Below are positions 17,820 through 26,686 of a DNA stretch of 64,000 nt, piece by piece (position 1 is the first letter of the stretch; every line of letters starts with the position of its first letter). The translations under genes and the position numbers were made by a program. Source of the stretch: Candidatus Poribacteria bacterium (GTDB lineage Bacteria; Poribacteria; WGA-4E; UBA9662). The stretch spans positions 44,264-108,263 of the forward strand of contig DTUY01000218.1 in assembly GCA_012963885.1 (NCBI GenBank), read 5' to 3'. Under the pieces are notes generated by a model. The model had not been told where the DNA came from. It searched no databases and was given only the letters and a program-made list of their open reading frames with translations.

Positions 17820-18740
17820 CTAGAACGGTAAATCAAAATCATCTTCCGCAGGCCCTTTAGGGATAGTGATGCGTTTACTGAGACCACCAAGCATCAGGTT
17901 AAACTGAATTCCGGGAGCGGTTGTGAAGTTGACTGAAAGCGAAGCCTGATCTGAAAGGTTGTATCTTAAACCGAATCCAGTTGGCCTTTTTATTTCGATG
18001 CCATTTGTTATAATTCTGTTTGAATAGTTACCAAGAACCCAAATTTTCTCGTTCAGTTCAAGCTCCCCGCCAATTTGCCAAAAGAAATTTAGGTTACTAA
18101 AGAAGTGGGATCCGATAACAGCATGCATATGGAAATCCGGCATCACTGGTTGCGTTATTGCCATATAAGGTATAACTCCGAGAAAAGACGCTCCGTCTGC
18201 CGGGGAAGTATCTGAAAATTTTTTGTCGATCGTATGATCAATGGTGAAGCCTGTCTGAAATTCGCCACCAACAGAGATGGTTGGTAAACCATCACCAACA
18301 TCAGGCTTGATATTATATTTCATTCCGATTATCGTCTCGAAAACAGGTTGATTGTAAGCGCGTCGGTCGCGATGCATGTCACCGGTATTATAAAAGTCCC
18401 TTACTATTTTCTTGGCTTCTCCACTAGCGAGTGTTCCTCCTAGAATCAAATCCAGGTGATCTCCAATGCCGTAAGTCAATCGAATTGGAATTAGTTTAAC
18501 ATTGGCCAGGAGTTCTAAAATACGTAGTTCTTCAAAATTCCCGATAATGACATCTTGCTTTGTTTCGGAGATGTTCTCTTTCTCATATTGGGTAACTCCG
18601 ATAGAGGTTATGTAGCCACCTTTTCCCAATGTATGAGCTGTCTGCATGGCACCAAGTTCGGTAGGAAATGGCTGAGCGTCGGTAGCTTGTACAGCAATCG
18701 TCACCAGTATCAAGATGATAGTAAACAACGATTTTTCCAT
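17820..18740 (-). CDS. Putative outer-membrane beta-barrel protein, 306 aa
   Basis: A signal peptide (FTIILILVTIAVQATDAQ) is followed by a long series of alternating hydrophobic strands and short polar turns, as in outer-membrane barrels. Features include YGIGDHLDLILGGT, the start of an early hairpin, and PTGFGLRYNLSDQASLSVNF near the end. The last residues (AEDDFDLPF) end in Phe. I do not recognise a named family. It is the last gene of a leftward group (VanZ-like, small membrane protein, FN3 lipoprotein, this), with only a 21-base gap from the previous gene, so these products may act together in the envelope. Confidence 0.65.
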   Translation of the reverse strand: MEKSLFTIILILVTIAVQATDAQPFPTELGAMQTAHTLGKGGYITSIGVTQYEKENISETKQDVIIGNFEELRILELLANVKLIPIRLTYGIGDHLDLILGGTLASGEAKKIVRDFYNTGDMHRDRRAYNQPVFETIIGMKYNIKPDVGDGLPTISVGGEFQTGFTIDHTIDKKFSDTSPADGASFLGVIPYMAITQPVMPDFHMHAVIGSHFFSNLNFFWQIGGELELNEKIWVLGNYSNRIITNGIEIKRPTGFGLRYNLSDQASLSVNFTTAPGIQFNLMLGGLSKRITIPKGPAEDDFDLPF

Positions 18741-18761
18741 TATTTTTTCTCTCGCACTAAA

Positions 18762-19916
18762 TTATTCTCCGGTGCCTGGCAATGGCACGGCGACTTTTTC
18801 GCTTTCGTCTATTTTCCCATTTGAATTGGGGGTGTCATCAAACGCTGTCAAAAAGTATTGTCTTGGTACGAGATCTTGTGTTTCCAGATCAAGGATAAAA
18901 TCCTCTCCTTCTAGTATGACAGAATTGAATTTGTCATCTACCTTTCGGCGTGGTGTTGGGTCACCTCCACCTTGTTTGGTAGAATAAACCCAATATCCTG
19001 CTAGATCCGGTTCCTGATTCCGAGTCCAAGTTAATGCTACGTCGTATCTGTTGCTAAACATACTACGCATTTGATATTTGGCCTTCACATCCCTTGGCGG
19101 TGCAGGTGAAACATCGGGCGCTTTCACTTTAATAGTGGCGATGCTTTCAACACCAAATTTGTCGTATGCAATAATGCGATAGGTTTTTTCTTCACCGTCT
19201 CGCGCAAAAGAAATATCTCTGTAGAAACGGGTATCAGGATCAAGATCCGGGATTTCGATAAAGACATTCCGAGTTGGTGTCGTATAAAATATCCGAAACT
19301 CCTTGAAGTCCAGAGGGGAATTATAATCTGGCCAGATGATTGTGACTGTTAGATTCTCCTCTTTACCTAGAATTATGTCTGGAACTGGGGGTGGGTCGCT
19401 TGGAGTTGTCTTCCGAGTGATCCACACGCGTGGTGGGTCGTCACTCTGACTAGGTGGATCAGTTGGATCTGGTATTTCAATGCCACGATCATCGATGTAT
19501 GAAATTCGATATTCGTAATAAAGTTGATCGCCTGTTATTATACTTATCTGATCGTTTTTGATTTCGTGCTTATCAATATAAATGTTTTGACTAGCCGGAA
19601 TTGAATCTAATGAATTATTGTTTTTATCAAACAAAGGGATGGGTTCAAAATCCGCGTCTGGATCTTCAGTAAAACGGCGGTAGATTCGGTAACCCTTGAT
19701 TCCTTCAACAATTCTGGAATTAAGTTCTCTCCAAGATACAGTTACCTGCCGATCGCCTGGGGTAAGTGTTAGACCGGGTGGGGAGCCGGCAGTTCGAAGG
19801 TTCTGTGGGTCTAGTGGATTCGCGTAATCTTCGTCACTAGTACAGCTGAAGCACACCAGTACTATAAAGGCAACTGCGGCCAAATATAAGGCAGAAGAAA
19901 ATTTCACCATAGACAT
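18762..19916 (-). CDS. Fibronectin type III lipoprotein
   Basis: A lipoprotein signal (hydrophobic run then CFSC) starts the protein, and DYANPLDPQNL follows. Three or more fibronectin-III-like modules are visible: TLTPGDRQVTVSWRE and GYRIYRR in the first, a second with TVTIIWPDYNSPLDFKEF, and a third with RYDVALTWTRNQEPDLAGYW. The longer frame starting at 19994 would run inside the upstream gene's 3' end, so I take ATG at 19916, five bases after that gene's stop. No strong ribosome-binding site is seen, which fits coupled translation. Function is probably binding or scaffolding at the membrane. Confidence 0.75.
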   Translation of the reverse strand: MSMVKFSSALYLAAVAFIVLVCFSCTSDEDYANPLDPQNLRTAGSPPGLTLTPGDRQVTVSWRELNSRIVEGIKGYRIYRRFTEDPDADFEPIPLFDKNNNSLDSIPASQNIYIDKHEIKNDQISIITGDQLYYEYRISYIDDRGIEIPDPTDPPSQSDDPPRVWITRKTTPSDPPPVPDIILGKEENLTVTIIWPDYNSPLDFKEFRIFYTTPTRNVFIEIPDLDPDTRFYRDISFARDGEEKTYRIIAYDKFGVESIATIKVKAPDVSPAPPRDVKAKYQMRSMFSNRYDVALTWTRNQEPDLAGYWVYSTKQGGGDPTPRRKVDDKFNSVILEGEDFILDLETQDLVPRQYFLTAFDDTPNSNGKIDESEKVAVPLPGTGE

Positions 19917-19920
19917 CTTT

Positions 19921-20373
19921 TTAAAACGATCTTTGTAAAATGAGTGCTGCTTTGTATTGATCTGGATCATATAACGGAAGAATACGAATAGCATTAGCAG
20001 TTTGTTGGTCGGGACTAGAAATAACCTCAGCTTGATTAAGTATTGATATAAGTGTTGCTAAACCGATTAATCCAATCCCTGTTCGCTTTATAATCAAGCT
20101 GAGGTTGCTGCGACTCTTATAGTTGTCTCTATGTGATACCATTTTTGAGCCAACTGAGTAGAGGTATTGGTCATAGCTATCCTGAGCAGATGTTCCCACC
20201 AATGTGCCCGCAAACTGCAATCCAAATCCTCCAATAAACATAACTGGTGCTAAATTCTTGGGCCTATTAAGGGCTTGAACCGTTGTAGCTGAGCAAAAAA
20301 AACAAAATAACACCCAGCATACTGAAGCGTGGATCCAACTTCGATAATTTAATTTTGTAATATTTGGATTCAT
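19921..20373 (-). CDS. Small membrane protein, unknown, 150 aa
   Basis: From ATG at 20373 (AAGGAAG directly upstream) the protein has an N-terminal hydrophobic segment (ASVCWVLFCFFCSATTVQAL) that looks like a signal peptide, then a Gly-rich hydrophobic stretch (APVMFIGGFGLQFAGTLVG) and a second hydrophobic run near residue 95 (GIGLIGLATLISIL). The longer frame from 20442 overlaps the VanZ-like gene and is unlikely. I do not recognise the family. It sits between VanZ-like and FN3-lipoprotein genes, with spacing of 13 and 4 bases, and is surely in one transcript with them. Confidence 0.6.
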   Translation of the reverse strand: MNPNITKLNYRSWIHASVCWVLFCFFCSATTVQALNRPKNLAPVMFIGGFGLQFAGTLVGTSAQDSYDQYLYSVGSKMVSHRDNYKSRSNLSLIIKRTGIGLIGLATLISILNQAEVISSPDQQTANAIRILPLYDPDQYKAALILQRSF

Positions 20374-20386
20374 AACTTCCTTGTTA

Positions 20387-20812
20387 TTAATTGGGAAAAT
20401 CCCCCGAAAATCTTTGCCACGCATACATTGCGAAGGCACCAAACACTCCTCCTAAAGAATCTGCAATCCAGTCTGCAATATCTGGCGTACGTGTCTTGAC
20501 ATACAATTGGTGCCATTCATCACTTGCCGCATAGAGAATGACTACCAAAATTGTGGCTGCCCAGGGCAAATATGATGAAACTTCCTGATTGACACTTAAG
20601 AATGCACGCATTACCCAAAAACTTAATCCAGCATAAGCAGTGAAATGAAAGAATTTATCGATTCCTTCCAAACCAACATCCGGTGATGGGGGATTTGAAA
20701 GGGAGGACAGAAAAAAGATTAGTCCCATACACAAAAAGGGGGGTAGCCAATAGTTCAGAAAGTATAGAGCAATCCGCATTAAGATTATAGTAGGTACGAT
20801 AGACCTAACCAT
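20387..20812 (-). CDS. VanZ-family membrane protein
   Basis: A 141-residue polytopic membrane protein with the VanZ pattern: four hydrophobic helices, KFFHFTAYAGLSFW after the first, and the conserved ASDEWHQLYVKTRTPDIADW, then IADSLGGVFG. VanZ-like proteins are named for a teicoplanin-resistance accessory protein, but most members have no defined role. It is the first gene of the leftward envelope cluster ending at 17820. Confidence 0.85.
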   Translation of the reverse strand: MVRSIVPTIILMRIALYFLNYWLPPFLCMGLIFFLSSLSNPPSPDVGLEGIDKFFHFTAYAGLSFWVMRAFLSVNQEVSSYLPWAATILVVILYAASDEWHQLYVKTRTPDIADWIADSLGGVFGAFAMYAWQRFSGDFPN

Positions 20813-21086
20813 CTATAGTCTAAAATGTTATTCTACCTATCATAAGCAGGCTTTGTCAAGACTCGTAATATATCTGCTAGTTAACTGACGAAAATGTCAT
20901 GTTTGAAAGCAATTGATTATCTGATTGAGATGGAGTATAATCTCGCCATCTCAATATGCAATGGTTAATATTGAGTGTGAAAAAGAGAACTATAATGTAA
21001 CCGAACTGTTTGGTCGTCTATCGAGGAAAACAGAGGACAAAATTTTAAACACATCATGAGGACAGAATTAGTAAACGGAGTTGGGT

Positions 21087-22160
21087 ATGACAGGATTTAA
21101 TGGCCTTGGACTACATCTTGGAAATATATCGCGTTTATCAAATGCCGAAACGCGGTCGATAAGCCCAGAAAATTTCACTGGTGAAAAAGGTGAGGGTGGT
21201 ATGGCCATTCAAGGTACCGGCCAAGATTGTGCCAGAGATCTTGGGCAAGGCTGGAAGATTTCCCCATCAATCCCGATTGAACCAGGAGAAACCCGCCAAT
21301 TGGCAAACATTGATGGATCCGGTGCAATTCAACAGATTTGGATGACACCAACTGGGCATTGGCGGTTTAGTATCTTAAGGGTTTACTGGGATGATTCGGA
21401 ACTTCCCTCTATCGAATGTCCGGTTGGTGATTTCTTCGCTTGCGGTTGGAACAAATATGCACAGGTCAGTTCATTACCAGTTTGTGTAAACCCAGGTAGT
21501 GCTTTTAATTGTTACTGGGAGATGCCATTTCGAAAGAAATGTCGTATTACCATGACCAATATTGGGCCTGAGACGATGAAACTTTACTATCAGATTAATT
21601 ATACGCTTACAGATGTGCCTGACGATACGGCCTACTTTCATGCCCAGTTCCGGCGAACAAATCCGCTTCCTTACAAAGAGGCATACACAATTGCAGATGG
21701 TATAAAAGGTTGGGGACAGTATGTTGGTACTTATATGGCATGGGGAGTGAACAACACTGGCTGGTGGGGGGAAGGCGAAATTAAGTTTTATATGGACGGA
21801 GATACTGAATTTCCGACTATTTGTGGAACCGGTACTGAAGACTATTTTTGTGGATCCTACAATTTTGACGTTGATGGCTACCGTGAATTCACAACACCAT
21901 ACGCCGGATTGCCGCAGGTTATTCGTCCTAATGGTGTCTACCAATCTCAACAAAGGTTTGGCATGTACCGTTGGCACATTATGGATCCCATCCGATTTGA
22001 GCAAGACCTCCGCATTACGATCCAAGCACTCGGTTGGCGAAATGGTGGGCGTTATCTGCCTTTACAGGATGATATTTCTTCGGTTGCGTATTGGTATCAG
22101 ACTTTGCCAAGCGCACCATTCCCAGAACTTCCAGACCGAGATCAATTAGAAATTATCTAA
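21087..22160 (+). CDS. DUF2961 / glycoside hydrolase family 172-like protein
   Basis: A 357-residue protein of the DUF2961 (GH172) family. Visible blocks are IDGSGAIQQIWMTP, RVYWDDSELPSIECPVGDFF, CYWEMPFRKKCRITMTN, GEGEIKFYMDGD and EFPTICGTGTEDYFCGSY, the last carrying conserved acidic residues. GH172 members studied elsewhere form trimers or hexamers acting on fructose dianhydrides or D-arabinan, so a glycan target is likely here; the exact substrate is unknown. No signal peptide is obvious. ATG at 21087 has GGAG 6 bases upstream; a TTG two codons earlier is less likely. Confidence 0.85.
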   Translation: MTGFNGLGLHLGNISRLSNAETRSISPENFTGEKGEGGMAIQGTGQDCARDLGQGWKISPSIPIEPGETRQLANIDGSGAIQQIWMTPTGHWRFSILRVYWDDSELPSIECPVGDFFACGWNKYAQVSSLPVCVNPGSAFNCYWEMPFRKKCRITMTNIGPETMKLYYQINYTLTDVPDDTAYFHAQFRRTNPLPYKEAYTIADGIKGWGQYVGTYMAWGVNNTGWWGEGEIKFYMDGDTEFPTICGTGTEDYFCGSYNFDVDGYREFTTPYAGLPQVIRPNGVYQSQQRFGMYRWHIMDPIRFEQDLRITIQALGWRNGGRYLPLQDDISSVAYWYQTLPSAPFPELPDRDQLEII

Positions 22161-22248
22161 GAGGTATATCGGTATATCGGAAGGTTTAGAAGCATTGCTC
22201 CGAATTCCAACCACTAACAATGCCCTTTGGTGCGTGCTGAGATTCCAG

Positions 22249-23616
22249 TTATCTCTTCAAGTTTCCCCACGTTGTTACCAGTTTACCTCTGGCTTCAACA
22301 CTGACCGCCTTAGTGGAAACCAGCTTGACTAAACCAGTTTTCTCCGCTTGCTTGGCAAAGACTATGGAATGAGGGAACCACCCCCCCCAACCCTTAAACC
22401 CTTTTTGGCTTACTGGATGATTATCACCATCACCAACACAAATGCCCATACCGAATTCCATGCCATCCTTAAATTGACTCATGCCAACAGGAGCCATCTC
22501 CTTGGCAGTGAATCTGAATTCATAGTATGTCTTCTTTTGGCTTTCATCTCGGGCGATGGCAACGTCTGCCTTTTGAAGTCCCCCAGTACCGCCAGCAGGT
22601 TGTTGGTTATCGATAATAACCCTGCCATCATTGCTGCTTAAAGCTACATTATAAAGAAATAATGGAAGTCCCTTGGTACGTTTACCCGTTGGTTCAAAAG
22701 CAAGCTGGGCGGCATCACCATTCCAGCCGCTATCATCGTTTTGGTGTTGATCATCAATTACAATCAAACAAAGATAAATAGCAGTTGGATCCCAAGTCAT
22801 CTTAAAGGCAACTGTGTGATCAAATGGGCCTATCCATTTGCCGCCAGCATATTCTTCAAAGGATCTCTTTGGGCCGGAGCCATTGATTCCGGTTTCGTTT
22901 TGGACTCCTATAAAAGTAGGTACGTTAGCCCATTCACCAATATCGGCATCAATCTTTACCTTGATACCAGTCAGAGATTCATAAACATCGTAAGAGTCGA
23001 AGTGCCACTTTTTTGCCAAAGCCAGTGGGTCTTCTTTCAGTTTGAGATCTGTTGGCGTCTTCGTTGGGTCTGAAGTTGTTGGGTCTACCGAATCTTTTGG
23101 CTCAGACGTATCTTTGGGGTCTGGTTCATCTGATTCGCTAACCTTTTTAATCTTGGAAGTGAACTCTTCTGCATTGCCGTCAGCAAGCTTGACCTGAGTT
23201 AGTCTAATTATCGATTTCTTTTTATCAAGTACCTTGAAAGTTGCAGTTGCCAGAATCCCATCTGCTTTTTCGGAAAGCTTACCGCGCGGTGCAGCGACCG
23301 CATAGCGAATAACCCCATCGGATGCTTTGGGTGGGACTTCAAAAACATCGAATGGCAAATAATCGCCAATTTTTACGCTGATGTACTCTAGAGCAGTTGT
23401 GTCATAGGATAGAGTGAACTGAAATCCCGCAATGCCTTTACCTCCGGTGATCTTAACCTCAACCGTTAACTGTTCCCCAATTGCTTGTGATTTTATTACT
23501 GCTGGCTGAACTGAAACCTCCGCAATGGAGAAAGCGGTTGACGGCATAACGAGAACAGAAACTATGGCATATATCACCATGGCACAAAAATTCTGGATGG
23601 TTTTTCTAGCAACCAT
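22249..23616 (-). CDS. Secreted cohesin plus CBM9-like protein with KLxTTWxxxK tail
   Basis: A 455-residue exported protein. The signal peptide ends near residue 31. Residues about 33-150 look like a cohesin domain (VEVKITGGKGIAGFQFTLSY, and GDYLPFDVF), the partner of dockerin. A linker rich in Asp, Pro, Thr and Ser covers about 155-195. Residues about 205-435 resemble a CBM9/DOMON-type sugar-binding domain (DADIGEWANVPTF, AFKMTWDPTAIYLCLIVIDD, GMGICVGDGDN). The last 11 residues (ARGKLVTTWGNLKR) match the end of the LamG protein at 39020. It may display dockerin-bearing proteins such as that at 29093. It stands alone on its strand. Confidence 0.75.
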   Translation of the reverse strand: MVARKTIQNFCAMVIYAIVSVLVMPSTAFSIAEVSVQPAVIKSQAIGEQLTVEVKITGGKGIAGFQFTLSYDTTALEYISVKIGDYLPFDVFEVPPKASDGVIRYAVAAPRGKLSEKADGILATATFKVLDKKKSIIRLTQVKLADGNAEEFTSKIKKVSESDEPDPKDTSEPKDSVDPTTSDPTKTPTDLKLKEDPLALAKKWHFDSYDVYESLTGIKVKIDADIGEWANVPTFIGVQNETGINGSGPKRSFEEYAGGKWIGPFDHTVAFKMTWDPTAIYLCLIVIDDQHQNDDSGWNGDAAQLAFEPTGKRTKGLPLFLYNVALSSNDGRVIIDNQQPAGGTGGLQKADVAIARDESQKKTYYEFRFTAKEMAPVGMSQFKDGMEFGMGICVGDGDNHPVSQKGFKGWGGWFPHSIVFAKQAEKTGLVKLVSTKAVSVEARGKLVTTWGNLKR

Positions 23617-24020
23617 ATCTGTTTCCTATATGATTCTACAGTCTAAGAAAATGCGACATGCTTCTGGACTTACGATGATTGAAATAGTACCACGAACCTA
23701 TGGGAAACGTCAAAAAAGGCCCAAAGTTGCCGTTCCTTTGCCACTGACGTCTTCATGAGAACTGATGTGAAAATGAAAGACAGGGAATCCTATAAAAGTA
23801 TTGGTATGCAGACAAGCCCAACTTTGAGGTTAGTCATTGGGGGATTCAGATGCAGTTTCGCATCTAGATTACGTGACACGCCGATGTGATCCCGCGTTGC
23901 GGAGATAGCGTTGAATTGGTTAGTGAGGGAACCCCACACAATGCTTAATTTTGTAAATGGTTCTTCTCAAGCAGGCGGATGCTTTGGCGATAGGCATTAA
24001 TGCTCAGAATATGTATTCAC
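23617..24020. other. Intergenic region, 404 bp
   Basis: It lies between the 3' end of pheA and the 5' end of the cohesin-like gene, so it should contain the latter's promoter. I see no gene, RNA or repeat that I can support. Confidence 0.4.
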
Positions 24021-25085
24021 CTAAGTTCCTCGTGGATATGCACCTAAAACCTTGAGAAACAGGCATCGATCAGTTATTTCCTTAAGAGCGATTTGTACGT
24101 TTGGATCCTCTGTATGCGCATCAAGATCAGCAAAAAAGACATATTCCCACGGTTTGTGTTGTGATGGAAACGAATCTATTTTGCTCATATTGATTTGATT
24201 TGATTCCAAAATGTTGAGGATTTGGCATAACGCACCTACTTCATCATTTATGCCGAAAAGAATTGATGTACGATCATTCCCTAATTTTTGCGCGGATTGG
24301 TTTCCAATAACCAAGAATCTGGTGATGTTGTTTGGATTATCCATAATTGAATTTGCAACAATAGGGACATCATAAATCTCACTGGCCAAGTTGCTGGCGA
24401 TTGCAGCAGATGCGGGTTCTTTACTGGCAATCTCAGCGGCAACAGATGTGCTTGCAACCTCGATTTGTTCGATGTTAGACAGGTTCTGATGTAACCATCG
24501 CCTGCATTGTGCAAAAGATTGGGGATGTGAATAGATTTTCGAGATGTTCTTCAGGTCTGACTGAGCAAGTAAATGATGCCTAATTGGAAGTAACCGCTCA
24601 GAGCAAATATGGAGTGGGGAGTGCAAAAACATTTCCAGAACATCTCGAACAGTACCGTAGGTGGAATTTTCAATAGCCACAACACCATAGTCTGCACGGT
24701 GCGATTCTACTTCAGCAAAAATATCCGTTTGAGGAACAATCGGTATGAATTCAGCTGATAATCCAAAGTGTTCTAAACTGGCTGTATGGCCGTGACTGCC
24801 AATCGGGCCAAGGTAGGCAACTTGTATTTTTTTTTCTAGCGATCTACAGGCGGAAATAATCTCGGTGAAAATCTTTGCTAGAGGTTTTTCTGGGAACTGA
24901 TCGCAGTTTATCGATTTCAGTCGATCTATAATTTGTTTTTCACGATGCGGCGCATAAACACTAGTTTTTCCGGTTTCTTCCTTCAGTTTCCCAACTTTTA
25001 TTGCTAACTTCGAACGCTCGTGCAATAATGACAGGATCTGTTTATCGATTTCATCGATTTCAGCGCGGCAATCTGTTAGATCCAA
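24021..25085 (-). CDS. pheA: Bifunctional chorismate mutase/prephenate dehydratase (P-protein)
   Basis: The 354-residue protein makes phenylpyruvate from chorismate in phenylalanine biosynthesis. Residues 1-90 are an AroQ-type chorismate mutase (IDEIDKQILSLLHERSKLAI). Residues about 95-270 are prephenate dehydratase (VAYLGPIGSHGHTASLEHFG, then VVAIENSTYGTVRDVLEMF, and the T-R-F motif in NITRFLVIG). The rest is an ACT domain that normally senses phenylalanine (GALCQILNILESNQINMSKI); the usual ESRP motif is DSFPSQ here. The start is a TTG with GGAG about 10 bases upstream. It is the last gene of a leftward run and starts 49 bases after the DUF5069 gene. Confidence 0.95.
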   Translation of the reverse strand: MDLTDCRAEIDEIDKQILSLLHERSKLAIKVGKLKEETGKTSVYAPHREKQIIDRLKSINCDQFPEKPLAKIFTEIISACRSLEKKIQVAYLGPIGSHGHTASLEHFGLSAEFIPIVPQTDIFAEVESHRADYGVVAIENSTYGTVRDVLEMFLHSPLHICSERLLPIRHHLLAQSDLKNISKIYSHPQSFAQCRRWLHQNLSNIEQIEVASTSVAAEIASKEPASAAIASNLASEIYDVPIVANSIMDNPNNITRFLVIGNQSAQKLGNDRTSILFGINDEVGALCQILNILESNQINMSKIDSFPSQHKPWEYVFFADLDAHTEDPNVQIALKEITDRCLFLKVLGAYPRGT

Positions 25086-25134
25086 TATCTTTTATCTCCA
25101 GAAATAAATATGATAGAAAGAATAACTCTTCCTC

Positions 25135-25380
25135 CTAATCTCTGAGGGATCTGATTGCAGTGATCATGTCTTCGTCCGATGGATTATCCTGCACGATTTC
25201 AGTGAATTTATCAGCTTTCATCTTAAGTTCCTCCAGGAACTTTTGATCAGCTGGTCAGGGGTAGACATAATCCCCAAGTGTACCTTCAATTTTTGCACGC
25301 GCCTTATCGGTAATCCGTGCAAGCCACGGAATATTGCCTATTACTATATCGCGATGACGTGGTTTCCAATCGAGTCCCAT
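25135..25380 (-). CDS. DUF5069 protein, candidate selenoprotein (in-frame TGA at codon 42)
   Basis: ATG at 25380 is preceded by GAGG at a good distance. The frame reads MGLDWKPRHRDIVIGN, IPWLARITDKARAKIEG, TLGDYVYP, then TGA (25255-25257), then PADQKFLEELKMKADKFTE, IVQDNPSDEDMITAIRSLRD and TAG. DUF5069 proteins as I know them carry Y-x-Y-x-C-P-x-D-Q-x-F at this place, so the TGA sits exactly at the conserved cysteine and the frame continues in the family pattern on both sides. A perfect hairpin follows 12 bases after the TGA. TGA is a normal stop elsewhere in the window, so selenocysteine is the natural reading; a nonsense mutation is the alternative. The gene is 21 bases after a glutaredoxin-thioredoxin reductase gene. 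A reinitiation site at Met54 (GGAGG 8 bases upstream) is possible. The role of DUF5069 is unknown; a redox role is inferred. The product would be 81 residues. Confidence 0.7.
25225..25242 (-). promoter_or_regulatory. Candidate bacterial SECIS hairpin
   Basis: On the coding strand AAGTTCC, loop TGGA, GGAACTT form a perfect 7-bp stem. The loop starts 19 bases after the TGA, inside the 16-37 range of the published bacterial SECIS model, and has a G in its second position as the model asks. The same bases carry GGAGG before Met54, so part of the pairing could be coincidental with a ribosome-binding site. Confidence 0.6.
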
Positions 25381-25401
25381 ATTCTACCTCGCTATTGTTA
25401 C

Positions 25402-26628
25402 CTACCCTGGGTAGGCTCTATTTTCAAGTTCAGCAACGAATTTTTCTGCCATAATGCCGGCAGCGGCTCCCGCGCCGGCAGCTGTGATCGCTTGCCGAAA
25501 CACATGATCATGAACATCGCCAGCGGCGAAAACGCCTTCAATGTTTGTCTGTTGCTTTTCATCAACAAGGATGTACCCTTGGTCGTTTAGGTCAATAACC
25601 CTTTTGAATAATTCGGTATTTGGTATATGGCCGACGAAAATGAATACCCCGTCAATCGGAAACATCTCCTTTTCATCGGTTTTTATGTTTCTCAGTAGCG
25701 TTCCGGTTACTTTTTGCTCCTCACCTTGGATCTCGTCGACAACAGTATCCCAGATGAATTTAATTTTATCATTCTTAAAAGCCCTTTCCTGCATGATTTG
25801 GCTAGCACGTAGCTGGTCACGGCGATGAACGATGATAACCTCCGAGGCGTATTTTGTCAGGAAAATTCCCTCTTCCAACGCTGCATCACCACCACCGACA
25901 ACAATCAACCTCTGATCTTGAAAGAAAAAACCGTCGCAAGTGGCGCAATAAGAAACACCTCGTCCCCCATATTCCTTTTCACCAGGAATATCAAGAGTAC
26001 GCGGTGAGGCTCCGGTGCATATTACGATTGTTTTCGCCGAATACTGATTGTCATAAGTCTTGACAGAAAATGGATGACTGTTGAAGTCAACTTCAGTAGC
26101 ATATTCAAATCGAGTTTCTGTTCCAAACCTTTCTGCTTGTTCCTTAAGCCCATTTACGAACTCACCTGCTTGATGACCGAAATACCCTGGGTAATTTTCC
26201 AGATCAAGTGTCAGTGAAAGTTGGCCACCAAGTGCGTCACCTACCAACAGAAGCGGTTCCAGCATGGCTCGCGATGTGTAGACTCCTGCGGCGTATCCAG
26301 CCGTGCCACCGCCTATGATAATTACATTCCGTTCTTCGATTGTGTTGCCATTTTTTGCTACATCATTATCTTCTTCCTTTAACAACTTGTCCAATTCTCC
26401 TGACCTGGCTAACTCGGTTAAATTATCATCATCGCCTATATGCTGATCGTCAATGAAAATTTGTGGGACATCACGTCTACCCGTAAGTTCTTCAATATGA
26501 TCACGCATCTCGGAATCGCCATGGATATTTATCTCTTCGTACTCGATTTTCTTGCTTTCTAGAATTCGCTTTGCAACATCGCAATATGAACAAAAGTCAG
26601 TTGTGTAAACTTTAACTCGTGGCATCAT
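25402..26628 (-). CDS. Glutaredoxin-thioredoxin reductase fusion
   Basis: A 408-residue flavoenzyme. Residues 1-85 are a glutaredoxin with C-S-Y-C at 13-16 and the R-D-V-P-Q-I-F-I-D glutathione-site motif. A short linker leads to a low-molecular-weight thioredoxin reductase (about 100-408): FAD motif IIGGGTAGYAAG, NADPH motif VVGGGDAALEEG, redox pair C-A-T-C at 228-231, and the C-terminal GVFAAGDVHDH. It should pass electrons from NADPH through FAD and the C-A-T-C pair to its own glutaredoxin domain or to a thioredoxin. Two ATG codons are adjacent (26628 and 26625) after AGGGAGGG, with tight spacing. It is followed in the same transcript by the DUF5069 gene. Confidence 0.92.
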   Translation of the reverse strand: MMPRVKVYTTDFCSYCDVAKRILESKKIEYEEINIHGDSEMRDHIEELTGRRDVPQIFIDDQHIGDDDNLTELARSGELDKLLKEEDNDVAKNGNTIEERNVIIIGGGTAGYAAGVYTSRAMLEPLLLVGDALGGQLSLTLDLENYPGYFGHQAGEFVNGLKEQAERFGTETRFEYATEVDFNSHPFSVKTYDNQYSAKTIVICTGASPRTLDIPGEKEYGGRGVSYCATCDGFFFQDQRLIVVGGGDAALEEGIFLTKYASEVIIVHRRDQLRASQIMQERAFKNDKIKFIWDTVVDEIQGEEQKVTGTLLRNIKTDEKEMFPIDGVFIFVGHIPNTELFKRVIDLNDQGYILVDEKQQTNIEGVFAAGDVHDHVFRQAITAAGAGAAAGIMAEKFVAELENRAYPG

Positions 26629-26686
26629 CCCTCCCTGAAGTTTTTTGGGTAGTATCTTTTTCGATCTTATGCTTTGTTAAAAGAAT

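Noticed and set aside
22161-22182. Two copies of GGTATATC in tandem
   Set aside because: Too short to be significant in AT-rich DNA; no link to a function.
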